Counted from the first letter of the stretch, positions 25,455-33,490 are shown. The stretch: 64,000 nucleotides of DNA from Lysobacter_K koreensis (GCF_042677045.1 NZ_JBHTIH010000002.1:62001-126000); one strand, 5' to 3'. Numbers and translations are program-made. Notes: generated by a model from the sequence alone, not told the origin.

Positions 25455-25872
25455 CCCCGTCCGCGCCCCAAATACGGTCATGCGCGGCCAAAAGACGGCG
25501 GCGAGTCGCCCGCAATCGGTGGAGTGCCACCCGAAAATGGTGGAGCGCCGCCGAATAACAGTGGAGTGCCACCAAAAAACGGCGGAGCGCCACCAAGAAT
25601 CAGTGGTGTGCCCCCGAAAATCAGTGGAACGCCACCAAGAATCGGTGGAGCGCCACCGCGATTCGGCCGCGCGCCGCCCCCAATCACGCAAGCGCCACTG
25701 AAATTCGCTCGCCCGCGACCGGAAAACGGCGGCGTACGGTCGGGAAACTGTGGCTCGCGAGCCCGGATCAATGGCTCACCGGCGCAACACCGTGGCGCGA
25801 GCCCGGAACCAGCCGTACCCGCGCGGAAAACGGCGGGTCGCGGCTCCGAATCAATCGCGCAGATCGCCGCGA
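25455..25872. repeat. Array of about 19 degenerate 21-bp hairpin repeats (array 1)
   Basis: Each unit is a six-base A-rich spacer (consensus aaaatc) plus a 14-base dyad core plus one base. The best cores read GGTGGAGCGCCACC (5-bp stem, 4-base loop). Core starts fall at 25476, 25497, 25518, 25539, 25560, 25581, 25602, 25623, 25644, 25665, 25686, 25707, 25728, 25749, 25770, 25791 and 25812, an exact 21-bp step; then about 25832 and 25853. Outer units are more diverged. The array fills the space between the two pstS genes and has no unique spacers. Confidence 0.9.
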
Positions 25873-25928
25873 CCGACAACCTGCAGCGACGAATCCGGGT
25901 GGCCGCCGCCGCGCCGGCGTCGACCACG

Positions 25929-25953
25929 AAAAACGGGCCCGAAGGCCCGTTTT
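25929..25953 (-). terminator. Rho-independent terminator of pstS2
   Basis: Read on the minus strand: stem ACGGGCC-TTCG-GGCCCGT followed by five T residues, 24 bases past the pstS2 stop codon. Confidence 0.85.
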
Positions 25954-25976
25954 CCCAGCAACACCGAGCCGGCGGC

Positions 25977-26996
25977 TCAGTACGCCATGTTCGCCTTCCA
26001 GTAACCCTCGATCTGGGTCACCAGCGCGTCGGGCAGCGGCACGTAGTCGAGCTTCTTGGCCTGCGCGTCGCCGTTGGCGTACACCCAGCGGAAGAATTCC
26101 TTGGCCTGCTTGGCGCCGGCGGCGTTCTTGGGCTGCTTGTACATCAGGATGAAGTTGGTCGCGGTGATCGGCCAGGAGTTCGCGCCGGGGGCATTGGTCA
26201 TCACCAGGTAGAAGTCCTTGGCGTCGGCCCACTGCGCGCTGGCGGCGGCGGCCTGGAAGGTCTCGTCCGAGGGCAGCACGAAGTTGCCGGCCGGGTTCTT
26301 CAGGCGCGAGTACGACATCTTGTTCTGCAGCGCGTAGGACAGCTCGACGTAACCGATGCCGCCGCTGATCTGCTTGACGTACGCGGCCACGCCCTCGTTG
26401 CCCTTGCCGCCGATGCCGACCGGCCACTTCACGGCGGTGCCTTCGCCGACCTTGGCCTTCCACTCCGGGTTGACCTTGGACAGGTAGTTGACGAAGTTGA
26501 AGGTGGTGCCCGAGCCGTCGGAGCGGTGCACGACGGTGATCTTCTTGGCCGGCAGCTTGACGCCGCCGTTGAGGGCGACGATCGCCGGGTCGTTCCACAT
26601 CTTGATCTTGCCCAGGAAGATGTTGCCCAGGGTTGCGCCGTCCAGCTTCATCGCGCCGGCGGGCACGCCCGGCACGTTGATCACCGGCACCACGCCGCCG
26701 ATCACCGACGGGAACTGGGCCAGGCCGTGCTTGGCCAGCTCCTCGGGCTTGAGCGGGGCGTCGGACGAACCGAAGTCGACGGTGCCGGCCTTGATCTGGG
26801 CGATGCCGCCACCGGAACCGATCGACTGGTAGTTGACGCGCTTCTTGGAGGCCTTGGCGTAGTCGGCCGACCACTTGGACATGACCGGGTAGACGAACGA
26901 GGCGCCGGCGCCGGTGACGTCGGCGGCCTGCGCGCTGGCGCCGCACGCGGTCGCGATGGCGAGGGCGGCGAGGCGGAATTGGATCGACTTGAACAC
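25977..26996 (-). CDS. pstS: Periplasmic phosphate-binding protein PstS (paralogue 2)
   Basis: 339 residues with a cleavable signal peptide (MFKSIQFRLAALAIATACGASAQA) and no lipobox position, so it is a soluble periplasmic protein. The phosphate-binding segments GAGASFVYPVMSKW, GSGGGIAQIKAGTVDFG, HRSDGSGTTFNF and GGIGYVELSY are intact. It is monocistronic between its own Pho box and a terminator. Having a soluble and a lipidated PstS side by side is typical of Xanthomonas relatives; the soluble one may also be exported. Confidence 0.96.
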   Translation of the reverse strand: MFKSIQFRLAALAIATACGASAQAADVTGAGASFVYPVMSKWSADYAKASKKRVNYQSIGSGGGIAQIKAGTVDFGSSDAPLKPEELAKHGLAQFPSVIGGVVPVINVPGVPAGAMKLDGATLGNIFLGKIKMWNDPAIVALNGGVKLPAKKITVVHRSDGSGTTFNFVNYLSKVNPEWKAKVGEGTAVKWPVGIGGKGNEGVAAYVKQISGGIGYVELSYALQNKMSYSRLKNPAGNFVLPSDETFQAAAASAQWADAKDFYLVMTNAPGANSWPITATNFILMYKQPKNAAGAKQAKEFFRWVYANGDAQAKKLDYVPLPDALVTQIEGYWKANMAY

Positions 26997-27079
26997 TGAT
27001 GGGCTCCTGGAAAGACGACGGGCGTAGCCCGCCCGGGGTGCATTTCATAACGGTGGGATGACACCCGCGCGTCGGGTAA

Positions 27080-27097
27080 ATGACAGGTCGGTGACAG
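27080..27097 (-). promoter_or_regulatory. Pho box upstream of pstS2
   Basis: Minus strand CTGTCAC-cgac-CTGTCAT: two near-perfect 7-bp PhoB repeats with the canonical 4-bp spacer, 84 bases upstream of the pstS2 ATG. It is the best Pho box in the window. Confidence 0.85.
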
Positions 27098-27120
27098 CGC
27101 TCGGATTCGAGGCCGATCGG

Positions 27121-27245
27121 CTCCCCTCTTTGGAAAAGAGGGGTTGGGGGAGATTGGCCTTGGTTGTTGCCGTGGCTGTTGCTGCCCCAGGAGCAGAGCA
27201 AGAGCAAATCCCCCCTGGCCCCCCTTTTTCAAAGGGGGGAATCCG
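27121..27245. repeat. Dispersed composite repeat (copy 1)
   Basis: It begins CTCCCCTCTTTGGAAAAGAG with GGGGGAGATTGGC and ends CAAATCCC...CAAAGGGGGGAATCCGG. The same order of parts occurs at 37807-37919. Both copies lie between genes; no transposase is present. Confidence 0.7.
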
Positions 27246-27298
27246 GATGCCTGTGGATCCGCTCCCCTCTTTTTGCAGAGGGGGGCCGGACGTGGCGC

Positions 27299-27326
27299 AA
27301 AAAAAAGGCGCGGCTTTCGCCGCGCC
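27299..27326 (-). terminator. Rho-independent terminator of the OprP-type porin gene
   Basis: Minus strand: GGCGCGGC-GAAA-GCCGCGCC (8-bp perfect stem) followed by eight T residues; 42 bases past the porin stop. Confidence 0.9.
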
Positions 27327-27368
27327 CTCAATGGATGCATCAAGAGAGAGAGAGAGGGAGAGCGGGGC

Positions 27369-28643
27369 TTACCAGTAGAACTGCACGCGCGCTTCGAGGA
27401 TGCTCGGGTTGTCGTCGACTTCGCGGTTGACCAGCATGTTGTTGTTGGCCGGCAGCGCGGCGTACGGCGCGGCCGGGGTGCGGATGAAGTAACGCGAGCT
27501 GTCGACCTTGACGTAGTTCAGCATGAACTTGAAGTTCGAGCGCCAGTACCAGTTGACGCCGACGGTCCAGGTGTCCATCTCGCCGCCGAGCACGCCGTTG
27601 ACGAGCGAAGCCGCGGTCGGGGTGGCGCCCGGGATGGCGTTGCCGTCGTTGAGGTCGATCGTGTCGTAGCGCAGGCCGAGCTGCCACATGCCCGAACCCG
27701 GGTTGTTGGGCAGCGGGGTGGTCGGCACGCCGTCCTTGTAACCCCAGGACTCGCCGGTGATGTTCCACAGGCCGCTGACGTAGCCGCTGCTGGCGTCGAA
27801 GTCGTTCGACTGGCGCGGGTTGCCGTTGTTGTAGCGGTCCACGCTGGCCTGCATGTACTCGGTCTGCAGCTTGAACGGGCCGCTGATCCACATCGCTTCG
27901 CCGCCGATGGTGGCCTGGCGGTCGGCGTTGGTCATGTTGCCGGTGTCGACGATGCGCTGGCCGGCGAGGTCGGCGTTCGGGCGCGCGCGCAGGCGCAGGG
28001 TGTCGGCGTCGGTGTCGTAGTCGACGTAGGACAGGCCGAAGTGCAGCACGTTGCCGGTCTCGTTGATCGGCGCCCAGTTGCCGCGCGCGCCGAAGCCGCT
28101 GCCGTGGGCAAGGTTGCGGGTCATCTCGCGACCGAAGTAGCTGGTGGTCACGCCCCAGTTGACGTCGCCGAAGCGGTAGGCGGCGCCGAGGCGGCGGGCC
28201 ACGCCGAAGGTGTTGGTGACCAGCGCCTTGGAGATGAAGTCGTTGTTCTTGGTCGAGGACAGCTCTTCCAGGCTGTTGGGCTGCTTGAACTGGCCCAGCT
28301 GCACGAAGTGGTTGCCGTTGCCGCCGAGCTTGTACTTGGCGTTGACGTCCAGGTACTTGTCGGCCTTGGCGTCGTAGCCCAGCACCCACTCGAAGTTGCC
28401 CGGGCCCTTGCCCTTGAGCACGATCTCGGCGCGGCGCAGTTCCTGGTCGGCGTCGCTGCCGTCCAGCGCATCGCCGTTGAGGTTGGCGAAGTCGTTGTCG
28501 AACTTGTTGAAGTCGGCCTGGACCAGGCCCTCGAAGGAGACTTCGGAGTCGGCGATCACGTCGAGCGCGACTTCGGCGTGCGCGGCCGGCGCGATGAGCA
28601 CGGCAAGCAGCGCGACGGAAAGGGTGTGGCGGCGGAGGTTCAT
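27369..28643 (-). CDS. oprP: OprP/OprO-family phosphate/polyphosphate-selective porin
   Basis: 424 residues. A signal peptide (MNLRRHTLSVALLAVLIAPAAHA) precedes an outer-membrane beta-barrel ending in aromatic W (ILEARVQFYW). Porin_O_P features are ELRRAEIVLKGKGPGNFEWVLGYD, LGQFKQPNSLEELSSTKN and GARGNWAP. Such trimeric porins take up phosphate under starvation. Its place beside the pst genes, a candidate Pho box upstream and a strong terminator downstream agree. Substrate (phosphate against pyrophosphate) cannot be read from the sequence. Confidence 0.92.
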   Translation of the reverse strand: MNLRRHTLSVALLAVLIAPAAHAEVALDVIADSEVSFEGLVQADFNKFDNDFANLNGDALDGSDADQELRRAEIVLKGKGPGNFEWVLGYDAKADKYLDVNAKYKLGGNGNHFVQLGQFKQPNSLEELSSTKNNDFISKALVTNTFGVARRLGAAYRFGDVNWGVTTSYFGREMTRNLAHGSGFGARGNWAPINETGNVLHFGLSYVDYDTDADTLRLRARPNADLAGQRIVDTGNMTNADRQATIGGEAMWISGPFKLQTEYMQASVDRYNNGNPRQSNDFDASSGYVSGLWNITGESWGYKDGVPTTPLPNNPGSGMWQLGLRYDTIDLNDGNAIPGATPTAASLVNGVLGGEMDTWTVGVNWYWRSNFKFMLNYVKVDSSRYFIRTPAAPYAALPANNNMLVNREVDDNPSILEARVQFYW

Positions 28644-28692
28644 CGGTGGGCCCTGGGGCGTGGAGTGATGCCGGGCAGGCTAGGGTGTGAAA

Positions 28693-28710
28693 GTTGCGTA
28701 AATGTGACAG
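28693..28710 (-). promoter_or_regulatory. Weak candidate Pho box upstream of the porin gene
   Basis: Minus strand CTGTCAC-attt-ACGCAAC: the first repeat is a perfect half site, the second is poor. The 4-bp spacing is correct and it lies 50 bases upstream of the porin ATG. Confidence 0.45.
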
Positions 28711-28754
28711 GCCTGACTTATTTCGCCGCCGTGACCGACCGATAACCCTGCAAT

Positions 28755-29456
28755 TCAGGTCGCGACCGGGTCCGGCTCGCCCGGGGTCTTGTCCTTGAAC
28801 CGACACAAATCGCGGATCGCGCAGTGCGGGCAGTCGGGCTTGCGCGCCTTGCACACGTAGCGGCCGTGCAGGATCAGCCAGTGGTGGGCGTCGTGCAGGT
28901 AGGCCGCCGGCACCGCCTGCAGCAGGCCGTCCTCGACCGCGCGCACGGTCTTGCCCGGCGCCAGCCCGGTGCGGTTGGCGACCCGGAAGATGTGGGTGTC
29001 GACCGCCATGGTCGGTTCGCCGAACGCGGTGTTGAGGACCACGTTCGCGGTCTTGCGGCCAACCCCGGGCAGCGCCTCGAGCGCGGCGCGCTCGCGTGGC
29101 ACCTCGCCGCCGTGTTGCTCGATCAGCTGGTGCGCCATCGCGACCACGTTCGCGGCCTTGGTGTTGTAGAGGCCGATCGTGGCGATGTAGGGCTTGAGCC
29201 CCTCTACCCCGAGCGCGGCGATCGCCTGCGGGGTGTTGGCGACAGGAAACAGCCGGCGCGTGGCCTTGTTGACGCCGACGTCGGTCGCCTGCGCCGACAG
29301 GGTTACCGCCACGAGCAGCTCGTAGGGGCTGCTGTATTCCAGTTCGGTGGCCGGCTTGGGGTTGAGTGCCTGCAGCCGGGCGAACAGTTCTTCGGCTTCG
29401 GCGCGGCTGAGCTTGCCGCGGCGCTTCGGCAACCGGGTGCGGGCGCCGGGACTCAC
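28755..29456 (-). CDS. nth: Endonuclease III
   Basis: 233 residues starting with GTG at 29456; the GTGA overlaps the previous stop by four bases, and no ATG lies nearby. HhH-GPD features are present: the helix-hairpin-helix LEALPGVGRKTANVVLNTAFG with catalytic K of the VGRKTAN motif, the D of VDTHIFRVANR, and the C-terminal [4Fe-4S] cluster CKARKPDCPHCAIRDLC. It excises oxidised pyrimidines. It is the last gene of an operon with the Cys-rich protein and enoyl-CoA hydratase. Confidence 0.96.
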   Translation of the reverse strand: MSPGARTRLPKRRGKLSRAEAEELFARLQALNPKPATELEYSSPYELLVAVTLSAQATDVGVNKATRRLFPVANTPQAIAALGVEGLKPYIATIGLYNTKAANVVAMAHQLIEQHGGEVPRERAALEALPGVGRKTANVVLNTAFGEPTMAVDTHIFRVANRTGLAPGKTVRAVEDGLLQAVPAAYLHDAHHWLILHGRYVCKARKPDCPHCAIRDLCRFKDKTPGEPDPVAT

Positions 29457-29854
29457 GGCTTGGCGGGGCCGGCGGCCTTGGCCTTGGCGCGGGCGAGCGC
29501 GGCCGCGGCCGCCGGCGGCAGCGCGGGCCGGGGCGCGGCATCGGTATCGACCGAGGCAGCGGCGGGGGCCGGGGTTGCGCGTTGCGCGGCGCGCTCGGCG
29601 GCACGGCGCTGCAGTCGGGCGTTGCGCGCGCGGTAGCGTTCGCGCGCGGCCAGCGCGGTGCGGCGCGCCTCGCGGGCCGCGAGCAGGTGGGCGCTGCAAG
29701 CCGGATTGCACGCCGGGCAGGCCTCCACCGCCAGCAGCCCGAGCTCGATCGCACGGTCGAGGTCGTCGTCGGCCAGCGCCGCGACGATAGCGTGCGCGGA
29801 TGCGCCGGCGCCGTCGCGACAATCGCAACCGGCGCAGGGCAGGGCATCGCTCAT
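29453..29854 (-). CDS. Small Cys-rich protein of unknown function
   Basis: 133 residues. The N-terminal half carries CAGCDC and CPACNPAC motifs (possible Zn or Fe-S ligands), separated by a helical DDLDRAIELGLLAVEA stretch. A long Ala/Arg helix and a low-complexity Ala/Lys/Pro tail follow. It overlaps the enoyl-CoA hydratase stop (ATGA) and the nth start (GTGA), so it is translated between them. In many gammaproteobacteria nth follows rnf/RnfB genes; this could be a reduced metal-binding relic, but I cannot assign it. Confidence 0.7.
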   Translation of the reverse strand: MSDALPCAGCDCRDGAGASAHAIVAALADDDLDRAIELGLLAVEACPACNPACSAHLLAAREARRTALAARERYRARNARLQRRAAERAAQRATPAPAAASVDTDAAPRPALPPAAAAALARAKAKAAGPAKP

Positions 29855-30654
29855 GCGCCGCTGAAGACCGGCTTGCGGCGTTCGAGGAACGCGCCGGTGC
29901 CTTCGCGCATGTCGTCGGTCGAGAACATCAGGCCGAACTGCGCCGATTCGTATTCGAGGCCCTCCTCGATCCCGCACTCGCCGCCGACGTTGATGCAGTC
30001 GAGCATGCCGCGCAGCGCGAGCGGCGCGGCGTTGGCGAGCTGCTCGGCGAGCTTCATGGTCTCGGCTTCGAGTTCGTCGCTGGCCACCACGCGGTTGACG
30101 ATGCCCAGTTCGCGCGCCCGCGCCGCGTCGATCGGCGCGCCGACCAGACACAGCTCCAGGGTCGCGGCGCGGCCGGCCAGGCGCAGCAGGCGCTGGGTGC
30201 CGCCGAAGCCGGGAATCAGGCCGAGGTTGATCTCCGGCTGGCCGAGCTTGGCGCTGTCGGCGGCGATCCGCAGGTGGCAGCACATCGCCAGCTCCATGCC
30301 GCCACCGAGCGCGAAGCCATTCACCATCGCGATCACCGGCTTGGGCATCTTCTCGACCCGGCGCATCATGCGCTGCCCGCGCAGCGAGAAGTCGCGCCCT
30401 TGCACCGGGGTCAAGCCGTTCATCTCGGCGATGTCGGCGCCGGCGACGAAGGCCTTCGCACCGGCGCCGGTCAGCACCACGACGCGCACCGATGGCGCCG
30501 CGGCCGCGGCATCGAAGGCCTCGTGCAGGGCGTCGAGGGTGGCCGCGTTGAGTGCGTTCAGCTTGTCGGGGCGGTTGACCGTGATCACGCGGACGGCGCC
30601 GCGGTCGGTGGTCGTGACGGGCGAGGGTGGGGTGTCGGACGGGGCTGCGGACAT
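29851..30654 (-). CDS. Enoyl-CoA hydratase/isomerase family protein
   Basis: 267 residues of the crotonase family. Oxyanion-hole and catalytic segments are GAKAFVAGADIAEM, GFALGGGMELAMCCHL (first catalytic Glu) and KLGQPEINLGLIPGFGGTQR (second Glu). Both glutamates present favours 2-enoyl-CoA hydratase. MSAAPSDTP at 30654 is preferred; an in-frame ATG 23 codons earlier reads a Pro/Arg-rich non-homologous stretch. First gene of a coupled operon with the Cys-rich protein and nth. Confidence 0.93.
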   Translation of the reverse strand: MSAAPSDTPPSPVTTTDRGAVRVITVNRPDKLNALNAATLDALHEAFDAAAAAPSVRVVVLTGAGAKAFVAGADIAEMNGLTPVQGRDFSLRGQRMMRRVEKMPKPVIAMVNGFALGGGMELAMCCHLRIAADSAKLGQPEINLGLIPGFGGTQRLLRLAGRAATLELCLVGAPIDAARARELGIVNRVVASDELEAETMKLAEQLANAAPLALRGMLDCINVGGECGIEEGLEYESAQFGLMFSTDDMREGTGAFLERRKPVFSGA

Positions 30655-30858
30655 GGCGTCGGGCTCAGGCCTGAAGGGGATGAACGGAAGGTTTCGGGGG
30701 ACGCGGAACTCTGCCGAGGGCACGTTGTCAGAGCGGTTGGCGTCAGTGGCGGTTAAGCCGTGGCGCCGCTATCCTAGCGCGCTGCTCGGGGCTGTCGACC
30801 GACGCGCATCCCGGCGGGGCCACCAGTCGTCCCGCCAAGCTCCCGGAGGTTTCACCGA

Positions 30859-31545
30859 ATGAAGTTGCGTTTGATTGCCGTCGCCATCGCGGCCCTGGCT
30901 CTGACCGCCGGCAACGCCGTCGCGCAGGACACCTCGTCGGAAAAGGGCAAGCTGAGCTACGCGCTCGGTTACGACCTCGGCCGCAACGCCAGCGAAAGCG
31001 GCGAGCAGGTCGATGTGAACACCATCATCAAGGGCCTGCAGGACGGCTACGGCAAGAAGCAGCCGACCGTGCCGGTCGACCAGCTGCGCACCGCCGTGCA
31101 GAACATGCAGAAGCGCCAGCAGGCCAAGGCCAAGGCCGATTGGGACAAGGCCGCGGCGACCAACAAGACCAAGAGCGACAGCTTCGTGGCGCAGAACAAG
31201 GCCAAGGCCGGCGTCAAGGCGCTGCCCAGCGGCGTGCAGTACCGCGTGATCGAAGCCGGCAACGGCGCCAAGCCGAGCCAGGCCAACACCGTGCAGCTCG
31301 AAGTGGCCGGCCCTTATGCGTGGGGCGAGCGCCCGGCGCAGGCGCGTCCGGCGCAGCCGATCCAGGCGGTGAAGGTCAGCGAGATCGAAATGCCCGCGAT
31401 GCGCGAAGTGCTGCTGCAGATGCCGGCCGGCTCGAAGTGGGAAGTCACGCTGCCGGCCGACAAGGCCTACGGCGCCGACCCGCGCACGCCGTTCCCGCCG
31501 AACGTGGCGGTGCAGTTCGAGATCAAGCTCGTCAGCGTCAAGTGA
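30859..31545 (+). CDS. FKBP/Mip-like periplasmic protein with a degenerate PPIase domain
   Basis: 228 residues. A signal peptide (MKLRLIAVAIAALALTAGNAVA) is followed by an FKBP-type N-terminal dimerisation domain (KGKLSYALGYDLGRNASESG, then a long helix). The C-terminal domain starts correctly (ALPSGVQYRVIEAGNGAKP) but lacks the usual YxGxLxDGxxFDSS. It instead has EVAGPYAWGERPAQARPAQP, and then resumes with MPAGSKWEVTLPADKAYG and a normal last strand. It is likely a periplasmic chaperone with reduced or lost isomerase activity. Confidence 0.88.
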   Translation: MKLRLIAVAIAALALTAGNAVAQDTSSEKGKLSYALGYDLGRNASESGEQVDVNTIIKGLQDGYGKKQPTVPVDQLRTAVQNMQKRQQAKAKADWDKAAATNKTKSDSFVAQNKAKAGVKALPSGVQYRVIEAGNGAKPSQANTVQLEVAGPYAWGERPAQARPAQPIQAVKVSEIEMPAMREVLLQMPAGSKWEVTLPADKAYGADPRTPFPPNVAVQFEIKLVSVK

Positions 31546-31588
31546 CGTTTCGGCCGGCTCGCGCACAGCGCGATCGGCCTTGCCGAAA

Positions 31589-31693
31589 CGTCATCCCCGA
31601 GTGCTCCTATCGGGGATCCAGCGACGTTGCTCTTGCTTGCAAGCGCAACGTCAATGGCAAAGTCGCTGGATCCCCGCCTGCGCGGGGATGACG
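31589..31693. repeat. Inverted dispersed repeat between the FKBP and DUF1289 genes
   Basis: CGTCATCCCC...CGGGGATCCAGCGACG at the left and TCGCTGGATCCCCGCCTGCGCGGGG ending ATGACG at the right form a long imperfect palindrome, the same family as at 24009-24176. Confidence 0.8.
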
Positions 31694-31792
31694 AGCGAAA
31701 GCAGCAGTCGATCGCGACATGCAACACGCACCACCCAACGCCGGCCCCGCGCCGGCGTTGTCATATCCACCCCTCTTCCGTACCGTCGTGCC

Positions 31793-31975
31793 ATGACCCC
31801 TTACCGCGCCATCCTCAGTCCCTGCATCGGCATCTGTTCCCTGGATGCCGCGGGCCTGTGCGAAGGCTGCCACCGCACCACCGCTGAGATCGCGCGCTGG
31901 TCGCAGATGAACGACGACGAGCGCCTGCGGCTGATGGAAACCGTACTGCCGGAACGCCAGTCGCGCGTGGGTTGA
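31793..31975 (+). CDS. DUF1289 domain Cys-motif protein
   Basis: 60 residues. SPCIGICSLDAAGLCEGCHRT carries the four cysteines of DUF1289, a presumed Fe-S or Zn site, followed by an E-I-A-x-W helix (TTAEIARWSQMNDDERLRL), the typical full-length domain. It is the first gene of an operon with the NUDIX hydrolase and sulfurtransferase. Function unknown in the family. Confidence 0.9.
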   Translation: MTPYRAILSPCIGICSLDAAGLCEGCHRTTAEIARWSQMNDDERLRLMETVLPERQSRVG

Positions 31976-31980
31976 CCGCG

Positions 31981-32592
31981 ATGCTGCCCGACCCGCGCCA
32001 GTTCGCCGCCGCGCTGCATCCGCTCTCGGCGCCGCCGCCCGGGCCGGGCTGGAACCTTGCCGAGCTCGCCGACCTGCTGCTGCCCGAGGCCGTGCTCAGC
32101 GACGCCGCGGTGCTGGTCGGCCTGGTGCCGCGCGCCGACGGCACCCAGGTGCTGCTGACCCGCCGCACCGACGGCCTGCGCCACCATGGTGGCCAGGTCA
32201 GTTTCCCGGGCGGACGCATCGAGCCGTCCGACCGCGACGCGGTCACCGCCGCGATGCGCGAAACCGGTGAGGAGATCGGCGTTGGTCCCGCGCAGATCAC
32301 CCCGTTGGGTTTCCTCGACCCGCTGGCGACGATCACCGGGTTCCGGGTGCTGCCGGTTGTGGCGCTGATCGCGGTCGATTATGTCGCCCATCCCGACCCG
32401 GGCGAAGTCGCCGACGTGTTCGAGGTGCCGCTCGCGTTCCTGCTCGACCCGGACAACCTGGCCACGCACACGCTCGACTACCGTGGCCAACCGCGCCAGG
32501 TGTTCGAGTACCGCTACCCGGCGCAGCGCATCTGGGGCGCCACCGCGTCGATGCTGTTCAACCTGCGCCAACGCCTGGAGGGCCACCGATGA
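31981..32592 (+). CDS. NUDIX hydrolase, CoA pyrophosphatase type (NudL-like)
   Basis: 203 residues from ATG; a TTG at 31972 overlapping the previous stop (TTGA) is an alternative start. The LLTRRTDGLRHHGGQVSFPG segment is the signature of the CoA/peroxisomal NUDT7-like subfamily. The Nudix box follows as GGRIEPSDRDAV...MRETGEEIG with its metal-binding REXXEE core. Expected reaction: cleavage of CoA to 4'-phosphopantetheine and 3',5'-ADP. Its stop overlaps the sulfurtransferase ATG (ATGA). Confidence 0.92.
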   Translation: MLPDPRQFAAALHPLSAPPPGPGWNLAELADLLLPEAVLSDAAVLVGLVPRADGTQVLLTRRTDGLRHHGGQVSFPGGRIEPSDRDAVTAAMRETGEEIGVGPAQITPLGFLDPLATITGFRVLPVVALIAVDYVAHPDPGEVADVFEVPLAFLLDPDNLATHTLDYRGQPRQVFEYRYPAQRIWGATASMLFNLRQRLEGHR

Positions 32593-33437
32593 AACCCTGG
32601 ACCACGCTGGTATCCGCGCAGGAGTTGCACGCCGCGTTGGGTCGCGACGACCTGGTCGTGGTCGACGCGCGCGCGCTGCTGTCCGACCGCGCCGGCAGCG
32701 AAGCGGCGTACCGCGCCGCGCACATTCCCGGCGCGCGCTTCGCGGACCTCGACCGCGACCTGTCCGACCACCGCAAACCGCACGCCGGCCGCCACCCGTG
32801 GCCCGACGCGGCCGACTTCACCGCCGTGCTCGGACGCTGGGGCATCACCCCGGCGCACCAGGTCGTGGCCTATGACGCTGGCGACGGTGCGCTCGCTGCC
32901 GCGCGCCTGTGGTTCCTGCTGCGCGCGCTGCGGCACGAAGCCGTCGCGGTGCTCGACGGCGGCCTGGCACGCTGGAATGGGCTGGATCTGCCGGTCGAAT
33001 CCGTCGTGCCCGCGCCGACGCCGACGTCCTACGCGGCGCAGTTTGACGGCCACCGCCTGCTCGATGCGGCGGCGGTGCAGGCGCACCTGGCCGACGGCGG
33101 CATGCTGCTCGACGCGCGCGCCGGCGAACGCTTCCGCGGCGAGGTCGAGCCGCTCGACCGCGTCGCCGGCCACGTGCCCGGCGCGCGCAACCGCCCGTAT
33201 GCCGACAACCTGCGCGATGGGCGCTTCAAGCCACGCGAGGAACTGGCCGCCGAGTTCGCCGCGATTCTCGGCACGCACGAGGCGGACGATGTCGTGGCGA
33301 TGTGCGGCTCGGGCGTGACCGCGTGCCACCACCTGCTGGCGATGGAGCATGCCGGCCTGCATGGCGCGAAGTTGTTCACCGGCTCGTGGAGCGGCTGGAT
33401 CGACGACGAGCATCGGCCGATCGCGCGCGGCGAGTGA
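32589..33437 (+). CDS. Sulfurtransferase (two rhodanese domains, SseA-like)
   Basis: 282 residues. The inactive N-terminal rhodanese domain (VVDARALLSDRAGSEAAY...HIPGARFADLDRDL) is followed by a catalytic one with the persulfide cysteine in CGSGVTACHHLLAMEHAG. The CGSGVTAC loop is of the 3-mercaptopyruvate/thiosulfate sulfurtransferase type. It transfers sulfane sulfur to thiol acceptors or cyanide. It is translationally coupled to the NUDIX gene. Confidence 0.94.
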   Translation: MKPWTTLVSAQELHAALGRDDLVVVDARALLSDRAGSEAAYRAAHIPGARFADLDRDLSDHRKPHAGRHPWPDAADFTAVLGRWGITPAHQVVAYDAGDGALAAARLWFLLRALRHEAVAVLDGGLARWNGLDLPVESVVPAPTPTSYAAQFDGHRLLDAAAVQAHLADGGMLLDARAGERFRGEVEPLDRVAGHVPGARNRPYADNLRDGRFKPREELAAEFAAILGTHEADDVVAMCGSGVTACHHLLAMEHAGLHGAKLFTGSWSGWIDDEHRPIARGE

Positions 33438-33490
33438 GTTCGTGAGAATCGCTTGGCGTCGCTGCTTTCGCGCGGCGCCGGGTCATGGTG

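Larger units (their letters stand above)
25311..25976. other. Gene-free region between the two pstS genes
   Basis: 666 bases holding the pstS1 promoter/Pho box, the 21-bp repeat array and, at the right end, the terminator of pstS2. Open frames through the array exist on both strands, but they only spell heptads forced by the 21-base period, so no protein is called. Confidence 0.7.
26997..27368. other. Intergenic region upstream of pstS2
   Basis: 372 bases between the porin stop and the pstS2 ATG (both minus strand). It holds the Pho box, a composite dispersed repeat and the porin terminator; no gene is visible. Confidence 0.6.

Noticed and set aside
25455..25872. CRISPR array
   Set aside because: Units are contiguous with no unique spacers, the 21-base period is too short, and no cas genes are nearby.
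25478..25927. Proteins with heptad repeats (GGAPPIL type) spelled through array 1
   Set aside because: The 21-base period forces seven-residue repeats in any frame on both strands. There is no RBS, and array 2 has the same architecture with different peptides.
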